Shown: positions 18,529-27,004 of the stretch, piece after piece
How positions within the stretch are numbered: position 1 is the first letter of the stretch
Layout: each line of letters opens with the position of its first letter
Source of the DNA: Polyangium jinanense
Lineage (GTDB): Bacteria > Myxococcota > Polyangia > Polyangiales > Polyangiaceae
DNA: 64,000 nt
NCBI RefSeq assembly: GCF_028435365.1
Contig: NZ_JAGTJJ010000031.1
Span: 62,001 to 126,000, forward strand
Direction: 5' to 3'
Notes under the pieces: model-generated
The model's input: the letters and a program-made list of their open reading frames with translations, nothing else
Database searches by the model: none
Told to the model about the DNA's origin: nothing
Position numbers and translations under genes: made by a program

Positions 18529-18566
18529 TTGGGGGCGCAGCTCGGCTCGCCGAGCGTAGCCCCCAA
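18529..18566 (-). terminator. Hairpin repeat after the arginine N-succinyltransferase gene
   Basis: TTGGGGGC (18529-18536) and GCCCCCAA (18559-18566) form an outer stem, GCTCGG and CCGAGC an inner stem, with a 3-nt symmetric bulge (GCA/GTA) and a 4-nt loop. It starts three bases past the minus-strand stop. Its architecture and bases match the hairpin at 21046-21080, so it belongs to a repeat family used as a terminator. Confidence 0.65.
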
Positions 18567-18569
18567 GCG

Positions 18570-19598
18570 TCATTCGATCGGGAGGACGATGAGCGGGCTC
18601 GAGTGGTGGAGGTTGAGCGTCTCCCAGGCCTCGTCGTCGATCGCGACGCCGCGCGGGCCCTCGCGCAGGTGGCCGAGGACGGCCCGGAAGAACGGGGGCT
18701 CGGGCATCTCGACGGCGAGGATGCCTTTGCGGTCGCCGGGGCTCGGGGCGTAGGGGCGATCGGCGCGGGTGCGCTTCGTGTCGGCGATGAGCGTGATCTC
18801 ATCCATCCGCGCCGTGTAGTGCGGGCCGCCGTCGAAGGGGTCGACGCGGTGGGCGTAGCGGAAGCCGATGCGGCGCAGGAGTTTTTCCACGCCGCGGGTC
18901 TGCATGCCCGTCTTGCCGATGACCTTCTGCGCGTCCTCGGGCAGGAGCGACGCGTGGATGGGTCCTTCGGGGAAGAGGCCCTTGATGAACTCCTTGTTCT
19001 TCTTCGAGAGCCGGTCGGCCTCGGCGTACGTCATGTCCGTGAAGCGCCGGCCGAGGGCCTCCCAGAGGTGGCTCGTGCCGTCGGGCTCGAGCGGGGGCAG
19101 GAGCTCGGCGAGGACCTCCTGCTGGAAGAGCTCGCGGTGGGCGGCGAGATAGAGGAACCGCACATACGAGATGAGCGTGCCGAGCCGGTCGGTGCGGCGG
19201 TACTCGGGCATGATCACGAGGCCGCCGATCTCGGTCGGGCCGTCGTACGAGTAGCCGATGCGCAGGAGCGTGTGGTGGAAGTGCCGGTCGATCGTGGCCG
19301 AGTACCGCTCCTCGTCGAGCACGTCGAAGTAGATGTAGGGCGCGCCGCGCCGGCCGAGCTGCGCGATGATCATCGACGTGCCGACGATGTGCTGCTTTTC
19401 GTTGTCGATGAGCACGAAGACGTACTGCCGCAGGCGTGGATCCTTGATCTCGCCGGTGAAGCTCTTGTGGGAGACACTCACGATCTCGTGAATCTCGTCC
19501 CGATCGTGCGGCAGGTTGACCGAGTTGAGGTGTCGCGCGACGCGGAGCATCTGCTCCTCATCACCGAGGGTGGCGGCGCGAATCTCGTAGGGCAGCAT
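18570..19598 (-). CDS. astA: Arginine N-succinyltransferase family protein
   Basis: Member of the GNAT-like family that transfers succinyl from succinyl-CoA to arginine, the first step of the arginine succinyltransferase (AST) pathway of arginine breakdown. 342 residues, the usual length. Recognisable segments include GTSMIIAQLGRRGAPYI, EIGGLVIMPEYRRTDRLG, EVLAELLPPLEPDGTSHLWE, and RRFTDMTYAEADRLSKKNKEF with FPEGPIHASLLP. No other ast gene is next to it, so a role in full arginine catabolism is not shown by context; in delta-proteobacteria the family often stands alone. Confidence 0.82.
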   Translation of the reverse strand: MLPYEIRAATLGDEEQMLRVARHLNSVNLPHDRDEIHEIVSVSHKSFTGEIKDPRLRQYVFVLIDNEKQHIVGTSMIIAQLGRRGAPYIYFDVLDEERYSATIDRHFHHTLLRIGYSYDGPTEIGGLVIMPEYRRTDRLGTLISYVRFLYLAAHRELFQQEVLAELLPPLEPDGTSHLWEALGRRFTDMTYAEADRLSKKNKEFIKGLFPEGPIHASLLPEDAQKVIGKTGMQTRGVEKLLRRIGFRYAHRVDPFDGGPHYTARMDEITLIADTKRTRADRPYAPSPGDRKGILAVEMPEPPFFRAVLGHLREGPRGVAIDDEAWETLNLHHSSPLIVLPIE

Positions 19599-19626
19599 GG
19601 GAAACTGAGGCTCGGGTGGCGCGGTG

Positions 19627-19643
19627 GCTCGGCTTGTCCGAGC
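19627..19643 (-). repeat. Third copy of the GCTCGG/CCGAGC hairpin core
   Basis: GCTCGG-CTTGT-CCGAGC, identical in stem and loop to the core of the hairpin at 21046-21080 but without its outer GGGGGC/GCCCCC stem. It lies between the FGE-like gene and astA, the third such element within 2.5 kb. Confidence 0.6.
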
Positions 19644-19730
19644 TCAGCGGGGTCCCCCAGAGGCGCGACAGCCTAGATGGGCGAGCGGCCTTAGGCCACC
19701 TGGGACGGTGACGAGCTCCGGCGGCCCCGC

Positions 19731-19755
19731 GAAAACCGCACCCCCGGTGGGTGCG
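19731..19755 (-). terminator. Rho-independent-type terminator of the FGE-like gene
   Basis: On the minus strand, directly after the TAA stop, CGCACCC (19755-19749) pairs with GGGTGCG (19743-19737) around a 5-nt loop, then GTTTTC. Position, stem and T-run fit an intrinsic terminator, which is unusual in so GC-rich a genome. Confidence 0.7.
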
Positions 19756-21006
19756 TTAACCCGAACAGCATGCGCTCGTCCAGTTCTCGCCCATATCCCG
19801 TTTTGTGCAGCCGTCGCCGGCGATGACCGGGTTCCGGCTGTAAAACGTGCCTCCCTCGTAACGATAAGCCGCAGGGCGTCCGGCGTAATGCGCCTTGCAA
19901 TCATCGTCGAATCGAGGCGTGCGGGTGCGGCGGACGGGCGCGGGCTCAGAGGCGGGGGGAACGGCCGCGGGGGCGGTCGTGGCGGCTGGGGTCGCGGCGA
20001 CCTCGGCGACGGGCAGGGCGACGCCACCGAGCGAGCAAGCTTTCCCATTCCACGAGAGGCCGGGCTCACACATGGGTGCGCCCTTCACACGGACGCAGGC
20101 AGCGCCGCGGGGCTCGGTCTCGGGAGGGCAGGTGAGGGGGGTTTGCGACTTCGCGCAACGCACGCCGAGTGAGGCGCTCCACTTGGTGGGTTCGTAACGA
20201 TTGCGCAGGGCCGTGCGGAGCCACTTGGGGAAGCGGCGGCTCCAGCTTCCGCCGCGGTAGACGCGGTGGGTGCCGGTGGTGAGCTCGTCCGGGTAGGAGC
20301 CGTAAACGGTGGAGGTCCATTCCCACACATTGCCCGACATGTCGTACAGGCCGAAGGCGCCGGCGGGGAACGAGGCGACGGGGCAGGTGCCGGGGTGGTC
20401 GTAGCAGGCGTGTTTCTCGTCGGGCGGGTCGTCGCCCCAGGAGAACTTGCGGTGCTCGCTACCGGCGCGGGCGGCGTACTCCCACTCGCGTTCGGTGGGC
20501 AGGCGCTTCTTGGCGAAGGCGCAGTAGGCCTCGGCCTGGGGGAAGTCGATGCAGCTGATGGGGTGATCCGCCTTGTCGGGGGCGTCGCCGGGGCAGAAGG
20601 TCTCGCCGGTGTGCGCGGGGGTGCAAGCGCCGGCGGCGACGCAGGCGCGGTAGGCGGCGACGGTGACCTCGGTGCGGTCGAGATAGAAGCCGGCGAGGAC
20701 GACCTCGTGCATCGGCTTCTCCTCGGGCAGCCCCTCGAGCGCGCGTGAGCCCATGAGGTAGATGGCCGGCGGGAGGGCGATCATGCCCTCGGGCGGAGGC
20801 TCGGGCGCGGGAGCGGAAGCGGAAGCGGCGGCGGAAGCGGAAGCGGAAGCGGCGGCGGAAGCGGAAGCGGGAGCGGTTGCGGCTGCGGCTGCGGCGACGT
20901 TCGTCGAGGCGGGCGCGGGCGCGGGCGATGCCTCGACGCTGCATCCGAGGGCCACGACGGAGAGCAGCGCAAGGAGCAAGGCCCGACGATCCACGGCGCG
21001 GAGCAT
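19756..21006 (-). CDS. Formylglycine-generating-enzyme-like (SUMF1) lipoprotein
   Basis: 416 residues from ATG 21006. Signal peptide with lipobox ALGC (Cys22), then a low-complexity Ala/Ser/Pro linker (about 25-75), a FGE-sulfatase (SUMF1) domain (about 78-300) and a Pro/Ala-rich tail with a Cys-containing end (ACCSG). Domain marks are FYLDRTEVTVAAYRAC, RLPTEREWEYAARAG, YDMSGNVWEWTS and YRGGSWSR. True FGE makes formylglycine on sulfatases with a copper-binding Cys pair; many bacterial relatives are not FGE, so catalysis is not claimed. Upstream codons to 21117 run through a hairpin repeat and are not likely coding. Confidence 0.85.
   Translation of the reverse strand: MLRAVDRRALLLALLSVVALGCSVEASPAPAPASTNVAAAAAATAPASASAAASASASAAASASAPAPEPPPEGMIALPPAIYLMGSRALEGLPEEKPMHEVVLAGFYLDRTEVTVAAYRACVAAGACTPAHTGETFCPGDAPDKADHPISCIDFPQAEAYCAFAKKRLPTEREWEYAARAGSEHRKFSWGDDPPDEKHACYDHPGTCPVASFPAGAFGLYDMSGNVWEWTSTVYGSYPDELTTGTHRVYRGGSWSRRFPKWLRTALRNRYEPTKWSASLGVRCAKSQTPLTCPPETEPRGAACVRVKGAPMCEPGLSWNGKACSLGGVALPVAEVAATPAATTAPAAVPPASEPAPVRRTRTPRFDDDCKAHYAGRPAAYRYEGGTFYSRNPVIAGDGCTKRDMGENWTSACCSG
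20810..20896 (-). repeat. GGAAGC-type hexanucleotide low-complexity tract
   Basis: On the plus strand GGAAGC, GGCGGC and GGGAGC hexamers repeat about a dozen times. On the coding (minus) strand this gives the Ala-Ser linker of the FGE-like lipoprotein. Length variation by slippage would keep frame because the unit is six bases. Confidence 0.75.
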
Positions 21007-21045
21007 GCCGACAGTCGACGACGGTCTGCAAACAAAAGGGGGCTT

Positions 21046-21080
21046 GGGGGCGTAGCTCGGCTTGTCCGAGCGTAGCCCCC
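21046..21080 (-). terminator. Hairpin repeat after aroE
   Basis: GGGGGC (21046-21051) with GCCCCC (21075-21080) and GCTCGG (21055-21060) with CCGAGC (21066-21071), separated by matching GTA bulges, loop CTTGT. Located in the gap between the aroE stop and the next minus-strand gene. It is nearly identical in design and sequence to 18529-18566. Confidence 0.65.
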
Positions 21081-21113
21081 ATCGTTTGACAGAGGGCCTG
21101 CCTCGGGCCGGGC

Positions 21114-21947
21114 TCACCCGAGCATGGCGATCTGCTCCCGAAGCGCGGCATCCATCGCGTCGAGCGGCGCTCGCTCGCCCGTGTAGAGCTCGAACTGCCG
21201 CGCCGCCTGGTGCAAGAGCATGCGCCCGCCGTGGATCACCCGCGCGCCTCGCCGGCTCGCCGCGCGAACGAGCGCCGTTTCGATCGGCTTGTACACGATG
21301 TCCATCACGAGCAGCCCCGCGGGGATCGCCTCCTCCGGCACCGGGCTCGTCGCCGCGATCTCTCCCATGCCCACGGACGTCGCGTTCACCACGATGTCGT
21401 AGTCCCCCGCGTTCCGCGCCTCCTCCACGCCGGCCGCGCGTCCTCCGACCTCGGCCGCGAGCGCCTCGGCCTTGTCGAGGCTCCGGTTCGTCACGACAAC
21501 CTTCGCGCCTGCATCCGCGAGCCCGTGCGCCACCGCGCGCCCGGCCCCGCCGGCCCCGAGCACGAGCGCGCGCGCGCCCGACACCTTCGCGACCTCTTCG
21601 AGCGCGCGCACCGCGCCCACGCAGTCAGTGTTGTACCCGAGGAGCCGCCCGTCCTCCTGCACGACCGTGTTCACCGCGCCGATCCTCGCCGCGAGGGGAT
21701 CGATCGCGTCGAGCAGCGGGAGGATCTGCTGCTTGTACGGCATCGACACGCCGAGCCCGCGGATCCCGAGCGCGCGCATGCCCGTGATCGCGCCGCCGAG
21801 ATCGGTCACGCGGAACGGCACGTACGTGAACGGCAAGCCGAGCGCGCGGTAGCCCGCCAGATGCATCGCGGAGCCGAGGGAGACCGGATAAAGCGAAATC
21901 GATCCACAGAGCGTGAGCTTCGCGCCGGAGGCGTGGGCGTTCGTCAT
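21114..21947 (-). CDS. aroE: Shikimate dehydrogenase
   Basis: Reduces 3-dehydroshikimate to shikimate with NADPH in aromatic amino acid synthesis. 277 residues from ATG 21947; upstream in-frame codons to 22208 overlap lepB and are rejected. The substrate domain has GSISLYPVSLGSAMH and the Lys-bearing GVSMPYKQQ (usual form NVTxPxK), plus NTVV and GYNTDCVGA. The Rossmann domain has LVLGAGGAGRAVAHGL and TNRSLDKAEALA, where an Arg-type residue suits NADP. The variant VSMPYK places it in a divergent AroE-like subgroup. It is divergent from lepB with only 49 bases between starts, so their promoters overlap. Confidence 0.87.
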   Translation of the reverse strand: MTNAHASGAKLTLCGSISLYPVSLGSAMHLAGYRALGLPFTYVPFRVTDLGGAITGMRALGIRGLGVSMPYKQQILPLLDAIDPLAARIGAVNTVVQEDGRLLGYNTDCVGAVRALEEVAKVSGARALVLGAGGAGRAVAHGLADAGAKVVVTNRSLDKAEALAAEVGGRAAGVEEARNAGDYDIVVNATSVGMGEIAATSPVPEEAIPAGLLVMDIVYKPIETALVRAASRRGARVIHGGRMLLHQAARQFELYTGERAPLDAMDAALREQIAMLG

Positions 21948-21996
21948 GCGCGCAGGCTGGATCGGCCTTGGCCCTGATGCTACCGACCACCACGCG

Positions 21997-22677
21997 ATGG
22001 CCTCGTTCGAGCCTTCCCTCACGCTCTCCGAAGAGGCTGCGCCGCCCGTCGCGTCGCGACGCAAGCGCCTCCTCGCAGCCCTCTTCAAGCGGACCCTCAA
22101 GTTCGTCGCGCTCGTCTTCGTGCTGACGGCGGCGCGCGCCTCGCTCGCCGACCAGTACCACGTGCCCACGGGTTCGATGTGGCCGACGATCGAGCCAGGC
22201 GATCGCATCTTCGTGGCGAAAGCCGCCTACGGCCTGCGCATCCCGTTCACCGAAGCCTGGCTCTTCCACCACAGGAGCCCGCGCCCCGGGGACGTCGTGG
22301 TCTTCGCCGATCCGCGCGGCGGCGCGATCCCGCTGGTCAAGCGCGTGGTCGCGACGGAGGGACAGTCTGTCGCGGTGAAGCGGGGGATCCTCTACATCGA
22401 CGGTCGTCCGCAGCGCATCGAGCGGCTCCCCGACGGCCGGTTCCTCGAGCACCTCGGCGCGCTCGCGCACGAGTCGGGAGGCCGCGACTTCGAGGACTTC
22501 GGCCCTGCGGTGGTGCCTCCGGATCACCTGTTCGTGATGGGCGACAACCGCCCCGCGTCGCTCGACAGCCGGGTGATGGGCACGGTGCCGAGCGCGCTCG
22601 TGCGCGGGCAGGTGCTCGGGGTGCTGTTCCGGGGAGAGGGGCTCGATTTCGAGCGGTTGTTCCGGTCGATCCGGTGA
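21997..22677 (+). CDS. lepB: Signal peptidase I
   Basis: Cleaves signal peptides of exported proteins at the outer face of the inner membrane. 226 residues from ATG 21997. One TM segment (about 34-50) precedes the catalytic PTGSMWPTIEPGD (nucleophile S60). The general base Lys lies in IPLVKRVVA (K115), and VMGDNRPASLDSR is the last conserved box. A longer frame from 21913 would run across the divergent aroE start and is not favoured. The many lipoprotein and signal peptides in this window are its or Lsp's clients in general terms. Confidence 0.9.
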   Translation: MASFEPSLTLSEEAAPPVASRRKRLLAALFKRTLKFVALVFVLTAARASLADQYHVPTGSMWPTIEPGDRIFVAKAAYGLRIPFTEAWLFHHRSPRPGDVVVFADPRGGAIPLVKRVVATEGQSVAVKRGILYIDGRPQRIERLPDGRFLEHLGALAHESGGRDFEDFGPAVVPPDHLFVMGDNRPASLDSRVMGTVPSALVRGQVLGVLFRGEGLDFERLFRSIR

Positions 22678-22714
22678 GGGGCGGGGCGCGCGGGGATCGA
22701 GTATCCTCGGGCGC

Positions 22715-23335
22715 ATGAACGTGCCGGCTCGCAAGGCTCCTCCTGCTCCGCCTCCCGCGACCCTGGAGGACCTGTACGCCATCCCCGAGGAAAAGCGGCG
22801 GCACGAGCTGATCGAGGGCTCGATCGTCGAGAAGGGGGCAGCGACCGTGCGGCATGGGAGCTCGCAGTGGGCGCTGTCTGGCTGGACAGCGCCGTTCGGT
22901 CGTCGACCTGGTGGCCGCTTCCCCGGCGGCTGGTGGTTCAGCACGGAGGTCGACGTCTTCTTCGACGCGACGAACACCTTCATCCCGGACATCGCGGGCT
23001 GGCGACGCGAGCGCCTCCTCGAGCTCCCGACGGATTTTCCCATCCGCGTTCGCCCCGACTGGGTCTGCGAAATTCTCTCGACGAACCGACGCAACGATCT
23101 CGTCAAGAAGAAGCGCGTCTACCATCGGCACGAGGTCCCTCACTACTGGATCGTCGATCCGGTCGAGGAGAGCCTGTCCGTGTATCGCTGGGAGCCTGCC
23201 GGCTACCTGGAGATCCTCGTCGCCGAACGCGGCGAGCGGGTTCGCGCCGAGCCGTTCGACGCGATCCCGCTCCAGGTAGGCATTCTTTTCGGGGACGACG
23301 AAGAGGACGAAGAGCCCGCAGCCGGCGAGCTCTGA
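22715..23335 (+). CDS. Uma2-family (DUF820) putative endonuclease
   Basis: 206-residue member of the Uma2 family, predicted PD-(D/E)XK nuclease fold of unknown biological role, expanded in cyanobacteria and large-genome bacteria. Seen: TLEDLYAIPEEKRRHELIEG at the N-terminus (typical opening), VFFDATNTFIPDIAGWR, WVCEILSTNRRNDLVKK with the acidic/Lys catalytic pattern, and HYWIVDPVEESLSVYR. The acidic C-terminal tail is variable in the family. It lies 37 bases after lepB and its stop is 8 bases from the convergent ftsH stop. Confidence 0.85.
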   Translation: MNVPARKAPPAPPPATLEDLYAIPEEKRRHELIEGSIVEKGAATVRHGSSQWALSGWTAPFGRRPGGRFPGGWWFSTEVDVFFDATNTFIPDIAGWRRERLLELPTDFPIRVRPDWVCEILSTNRRNDLVKKKRVYHRHEVPHYWIVDPVEESLSVYRWEPAGYLEILVAERGERVRAEPFDAIPLQVGILFGDDEEDEEPAAGEL

Positions 23336-23343
23336 TCCCCCTC

Positions 23344-25227
23344 CTACCGACAGGCCGCCCGCGGCCGCGCCTCGCTCGTCGGCACGTCCTCGATCGTCAC
23401 GTCGACGTTCTCCGTCTCCGCCTTCGGCTTCTCTGCGGACGGCGCGTGCAAGAGCGCTCGCACCTCCTCGCCCGACAGCGTCTCCACCTCGAGCAGCCGC
23501 CGCGCGATCCGTTCGAGCGCCGCGAAGTGCTCGTTGACGAGCGCCTTCGTCCGCGCCTCCGCGTCGGCGAGCAGCCGCCCCACCTCGGCGTCCACGGCCC
23601 GCGCCGTCTCCTCGCTGTAGTCGTAGCCGCCGCGCTCGAACGTCACGCTTCGCCGCGGATCGAACGACGCGAGCCCCATCGACGCGCCGCCCATCCCGAG
23701 CTCGCGCACCATGCGCCGCGCGATGTCCGTCGCGTTCACGAGGTCGTCCTGCGCGCCCGTCGACGCGTCGCCGAACGTCCGCTGCTCCGCCACGCGCCCG
23801 CCGAGCAGCACCACGAGCCGATCGAGGATCTCCTGCCGGCTCATCAGGTACCGATCCTCGCGCGGCTTCTGCAGCGTGTAGCCGAGCGCGCCGATCCCGC
23901 GCGGAACGATCGACACCTTCCGCACCGGATCCTGCGTCGGCAAGAGCTCCGCCGCGATCGCGTGCCCCGCCTCGTGGTACGCCACGACCACCCGCTCGTG
24001 CGCGCCGAGCCGACGGCTCTTCCGCTCGAGCCCCGCGATCACGCGCTCGATCGCCTCCTCGAGATCCGTCTTGCTCACCGCGGTCGCGTGCCTGCGCGCC
24101 GCGAGCAGCGCCGCCTCGTTGAGCAGGTTCGCGAGGTCCGCGCCCACGAGCCCTGTTGTCTGCGCGGCCATGTCGTCGAGGTTCACGTCCGGGCCGAGCA
24201 GCACCCGGCGGGCGTGCACCTCCAGGATCTCGCGCCGCTCCCGGAGGTCCGGCCGATCGACGTAGACGCGCCGATCGAAGCGCCCGGCGCGCGTGAGCGC
24301 CGGGTCGAGGATCTCGGGGCGGTTCGTCGCGGCGATCACCACGAGGCCCGTCGCGCCGTCGAAGCCGTCCATCTCCGTGAGGAGCTGGTTCAGCGTCTGC
24401 TCGCGCTCGTCGTTGCCGCCGATCGGCCCGGCCGCGCCGCGCGCCTTGCCGACCGCGTCGAGCTCGTCGACGAACAGGATCGCGGCCGGCTTCTCGCGCG
24501 CCTGGGCGAAGAGGTCGCGCACGCGCGCCGCGCCCACGCCGACGAACATCTCCACGAACTCCGAGCCGCAGATGCTGAAGAACGGCACGTTCGCCTCGCC
24601 GGCCACGGCCCGCGCGAGCAGCGTCTTGCCCGTTCCGGGGGGCCCCACGAGCAAGCACCCCTTCGGGATGCGCCCGCCGAGCCTGCGATAGCGCTCCGGG
24701 GCCTTCAGGAACTCGACGATCTCGGTGAGCTCCGCTTTCGCCTCGTGGCTGCCGGCCACGTCGCGGAACGTGATCGGCGCACCCTTGTCCACGTAGAGCC
24801 GCGCCTTGTGTTTGCCGAAGTTCAGCGCGGGGTTCGTGATGTTCGGCGTCGGCGCCTTGCGCGACATCGAGCCCACGAGCAGGAGCACGCCCACGAGCGG
24901 AAGCGCCCAGAGCAGCATCATGGACAGCGACGGCCCGCCGTCGGAGACCCGGGTGTACGGGACGTCCTTCGCGTCGAGCGTCGCGAGCAGGGCGGTCTCG
25001 GCTCCCTCGATACGCCCGGTCCGGAACGTCTGCGACGTGCCGACGGGCGCGTTCGGCGCCGTGCGCCCGATGTACGTATCCCCTTTGATCTGCACCTCGG
25101 TGAGCACGCCTTGCTCGGCCATGTCCCGGAACCGAGCGTAAGGAATTCGCTCTTCGCTCCCCTCGAGCGAGCCGAGCAGGAGCACCGCGCCCACGACGAG
25201 CAGGATGTAAACCCAGAACGATCGCAT
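23344..25227 (-). CDS. ftsH: ATP-dependent zinc metalloprotease FtsH
   Basis: Membrane AAA+ protease that degrades membrane and regulatory proteins. 627 residues from ATG 25227. TM1 (about 4-22), a periplasmic domain, TM2 (about 100-118), then AAA+ with Walker A GPPGTGKT (195-202), Walker [12 protein letters not shown] and the second region of homology, and the protease domain with HEAGH at 418-422 and the downstream Asp in [10 protein letters not shown]. The C-terminus is short and charged. The region before ATG 25227 is open but is the divergent promoter shared with a plus-strand lipoprotein gene. Confidence 0.95.
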   Translation of the reverse strand: MRSFWVYILLVVGAVLLLGSLEGSEERIPYARFRDMAEQGVLTEVQIKGDTYIGRTAPNAPVGTSQTFRTGRIEGAETALLATLDAKDVPYTRVSDGGPSLSMMLLWALPLVGVLLLVGSMSRKAPTPNITNPALNFGKHKARLYVDKGAPITFRDVAGSHEAKAELTEIVEFLKAPERYRRLGGRIPKGCLLVGPPGTGKTLLARAVAGEANVPFFSICGSEFVEMFVGVGAARVRDLFAQAREKPAAILFVDELDAVGKARGAAGPIGGNDEREQTLNQLLTEMDGFDGATGLVVIAATNRPEILDPALTRAGRFDRRVYVDRPDLRERREILEVHARRVLLGPDVNLDDMAAQTTGLVGADLANLLNEAALLAARRHATAVSKTDLEEAIERVIAGLERKSRRLGAHERVVVAYHEAGHAIAAELLPTQDPVRKVSIVPRGIGALGYTLQKPREDRYLMSRQEILDRLVVLLGGRVAEQRTFGDASTGAQDDLVNATDIARRMVRELGMGGASMGLASFDPRRSVTFERGGYDYSEETARAVDAEVGRLLADAEARTKALVNEHFAALERIARRLLEVETLSGEEVRALLHAPSAEKPKAETENVDVTIEDVPTSEARPRAACR

Positions 25228-25361
25228 TGGTTTCCGCCCCGTGCGACCTGCCTGCACGCGCTTTGCCAACGGCGATCGGCCTGGCAAGGACCTCGGTCCG
25301 TGCACCGACGTACCGGCGAGGATGGACAGGCCAAAAGGAGCGAGCGTACGCTTCTCCGTCC

Positions 25362-25904
25362 ATGAACGGTCGCTCCCTGCTCTCCACGCTCGCCGCGCCC
25401 GCGCTCGCCACGACGTTCGCAACGCTCCTCTCGCTCGCGGCCCTCGGCTGCGGCGCCTCCACCCCGCCGCCCGAGGACGCCACGAGCAAGAACGACTCTG
25501 CCCCGGACGACGGGGCGAGCGAGCCGCACGAGGCCACGACGGAGCCCACGGCACCCGAGCCGAAGCCGCTCTCGCACGGCGCGAAGAAGATCACCGACGA
25601 GGGCGCCGCCAACGACTACACGCTGACGGAGAAGGACTGCATCGAGCTCGGCAAGCAGTACGTCGCGGTGCAGCGCGCAGACCAGATCGCCGGGCTCGAC
25701 AAGAGGCTCACGGACAAACAGCGCGAGCAGGCTGTGAAGAACATCGACGCGGTGGTCGGCAAGATGGGCGAGCCGTGGGCGAACGGCTGCATCGAGAGCC
25801 TCGTCGGCAAGGTGGCCGAGAGGAAGCGCCTCGAGTGCGCGATGGCCTCGAAGAGCGTGAAGGCGTTCGACGAGTGTCTCAACGGGGAGAACCCGCCGAA
25901 GTGA
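25362..25904 (+). CDS. Putative lipoprotein of unknown function
   Basis: 180 residues from ATG 25362. A signal peptide ends in the lipobox LGC (Cys30), followed by a Pro/Asp/Glu-rich linker (about 31-75). The small C-terminal domain is helical, with four Cys (in DCIELG, NGCIES, LECAMAS and DECLNG), spaced as two helical-hairpin disulfide pairs. No family recognised. It is divergent from ftsH; the 134-bp gap holds both promoters. A GC-rich hairpin follows the stop. Confidence 0.72.
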   Translation: MNGRSLLSTLAAPALATTFATLLSLAALGCGASTPPPEDATSKNDSAPDDGASEPHEATTEPTAPEPKPLSHGAKKITDEGAANDYTLTEKDCIELGKQYVAVQRADQIAGLDKRLTDKQREQAVKNIDAVVGKMGEPWANGCIESLVGKVAERKRLECAMASKSVKAFDECLNGENPPK

Positions 25905-25909
25905 TCCGA

Positions 25910-25934
25910 GGGCGCGCCGTTCGCCCGCGCGCCC
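25910..25934 (+). terminator. GC-rich 8-bp hairpin after the lipoprotein gene
   Basis: GGGCGCGC (25910-25917) pairs with GCGCGCCC (25927-25934) around 9 nt. It begins six bases after the stop codon and is followed by a second pairing of CCCGG and CCGGG around A-runs (25932-25960). It is probably a transcription end or 3-prime stabiliser. Confidence 0.5.
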
Positions 25935-26036
25935 CGGAAAAACCCCGCGGAAAAACCGGGTTCGTCCGAGCAGACCTCGGCCGTGCACTTTCCCCTTGTT
26001 TCGCCGCTCCTCCGGGTGCTAGGTTTGTCCTTACCG

Positions 26037-26327
26037 ATGCACCCTCTCCTTGCCGACCCCTGGGTCGCGGCGCGCATCGACGCAGCCGTCGCCCCGTACC
26101 GCGGCCTCCTTCCCAGCGCGGACCTCGATTTCCTGCGGGATGAGCTCGCCGAGCGGCTCGCGACCGACGAGCACGCGGCGCGTGTCCTCCGCCGGGCTGC
26201 GCCGAGGCATGTCGAAGAGAGCGGCGAGGCGTTCATTGGTGCGGCCCTCGAAGGCGAGGATGCGCCCGAGACCCGGCGGGCCAGCGGCATTCGTTCTCGG
26301 CGAACTGGGTCCGGGGCCGGCGAGTGA
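26037..26327 (+). CDS. Small protein translationally coupled to a sigma factor
   Basis: 96 residues from ATG 26037, mostly helical and charged at the N-terminus (DLDFLRDELAERLATDEHAARVL), with a basic Ser/Arg tail. No family recognised. Its TGA overlaps the GTG start of the following sigma factor (GTGA, 26324-26327), so the two are likely co-translated. A regulator of that sigma factor is an attractive guess but only that. The upstream 130 bases hold the word GTTTGTCC at 26023 just before the start. Confidence 0.6.
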   Translation: MHPLLADPWVAARIDAAVAPYRGLLPSADLDFLRDELAERLATDEHAARVLRRAAPRHVEESGEAFIGAALEGEDAPETRRASGIRSRRTGSGAGE

Positions 26328-26989
26328 ACCTGCGCGTCGCTCCGTTCGGCGAAGACCCCGCGATCGAGCGCTACTACAACGAGGGACGGCCCGTGCTGGA
26401 GCATGTCCTGCGCTGGATGGAGCGCAGGCTCGGGAACATGGTCCCGCCCGAAGACATGCGCGCCTGTGCGCACGAAGGCCTGCTCGAAGCCGTGCGCACC
26501 TTCGATCCGACCCGCGCCTCGCTCCCCACGTACGTCGCGCGCAAGGTCCGCTGGGCCATCCTCGACGGCGTCAAGCGCGAGCGCCGCTCACGCCGGGCGC
26601 TCTCCCGCGCCACGGCCCTTCTCTGTGCCGAGCGTCTCTCCCTCGAGCTCGCCTCGGCCCCGGACGATGCGGGCTTCTCCGAGGACGACCACGTCTCCGC
26701 CCTCGATCGCCTCCTCGAAGCGCATGCTGCGGCGCTCGCGCTCGGCCTCGTCTCGGGCGCGGGCACGCCCGAGGAGCACACCTCGCGCGCCGAGATGGCA
26801 CACGCCCTCCGCCATGCCATCGGCGCGCTCCCCGAACGCGAGCGCACGCTCGTCGAGCGGCACTACTTCCAGGGCGAGGATTTCGACGAGATCGCCGCGG
26901 ACCTCGGCATCAGCAAGAGCTGGGCGAGTCGCCTGCACGCGCAGGCGATCCAGTCGCTCGCGACTGCGATCGCGGCCCGGACGCGTTAG
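26324..26989 (+). CDS. Sigma-70 family RNA polymerase sigma factor (FliA/WhiG-like layout)
   Basis: 221 residues. Region 2 spans about 13-86 (EDMRACAHEGLLEAVRTFDP and SLPTYVARKVRWAILDGVKR, the latter typical of group 3 sigmas), a short variable region 3, and region 4 at about 160-211 (ALPERERTLVERHYFQGE, then an HTH in EIAADLGISKSWASRLHAQA). No flagellar genes are nearby, so a motility role is not implied. The GTG start lies within the stop of the 96-residue protein. Its TAG stop forms one end of a palindrome shared with the convergent gene. Confidence 0.88.
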   Translation: MNLRVAPFGEDPAIERYYNEGRPVLEHVLRWMERRLGNMVPPEDMRACAHEGLLEAVRTFDPTRASLPTYVARKVRWAILDGVKRERRSRRALSRATALLCAERLSLELASAPDDAGFSEDDHVSALDRLLEAHAAALALGLVSGAGTPEEHTSRAEMAHALRHAIGALPERERTLVERHYFQGEDFDEIAADLGISKSWASRLHAQAIQSLATAIAARTR

Positions 26990-27004
26990 AGCATCGATGT
27001 TCTA
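26987..27004. other. 18-nt palindrome built from two convergent stop codons
   Basis: TAGAGCATCGATGTTCTA: the first TAG is the stop of the sigma factor and the last CTA is the stop of the minus-strand lipoprotein. Only one internal position pair breaks symmetry. It may act as a small bidirectional terminator or simply reflect tight packing. Confidence 0.6.

Noticed and set aside
25248..25264. Sigma-54 promoter-like TGCACG-N4-TTGC between ftsH and the lipoprotein gene
   Set aside because: The essential GG of the -24 element is replaced by TG, so the match is not convincing.
22337..25612. A 1091-residue minus-strand frame covering lepB, the Uma2 gene and ftsH
   Set aside because: Arg/Ala-rich shadow frame without domains; the real ftsH frame has all AAA+ and protease motifs.
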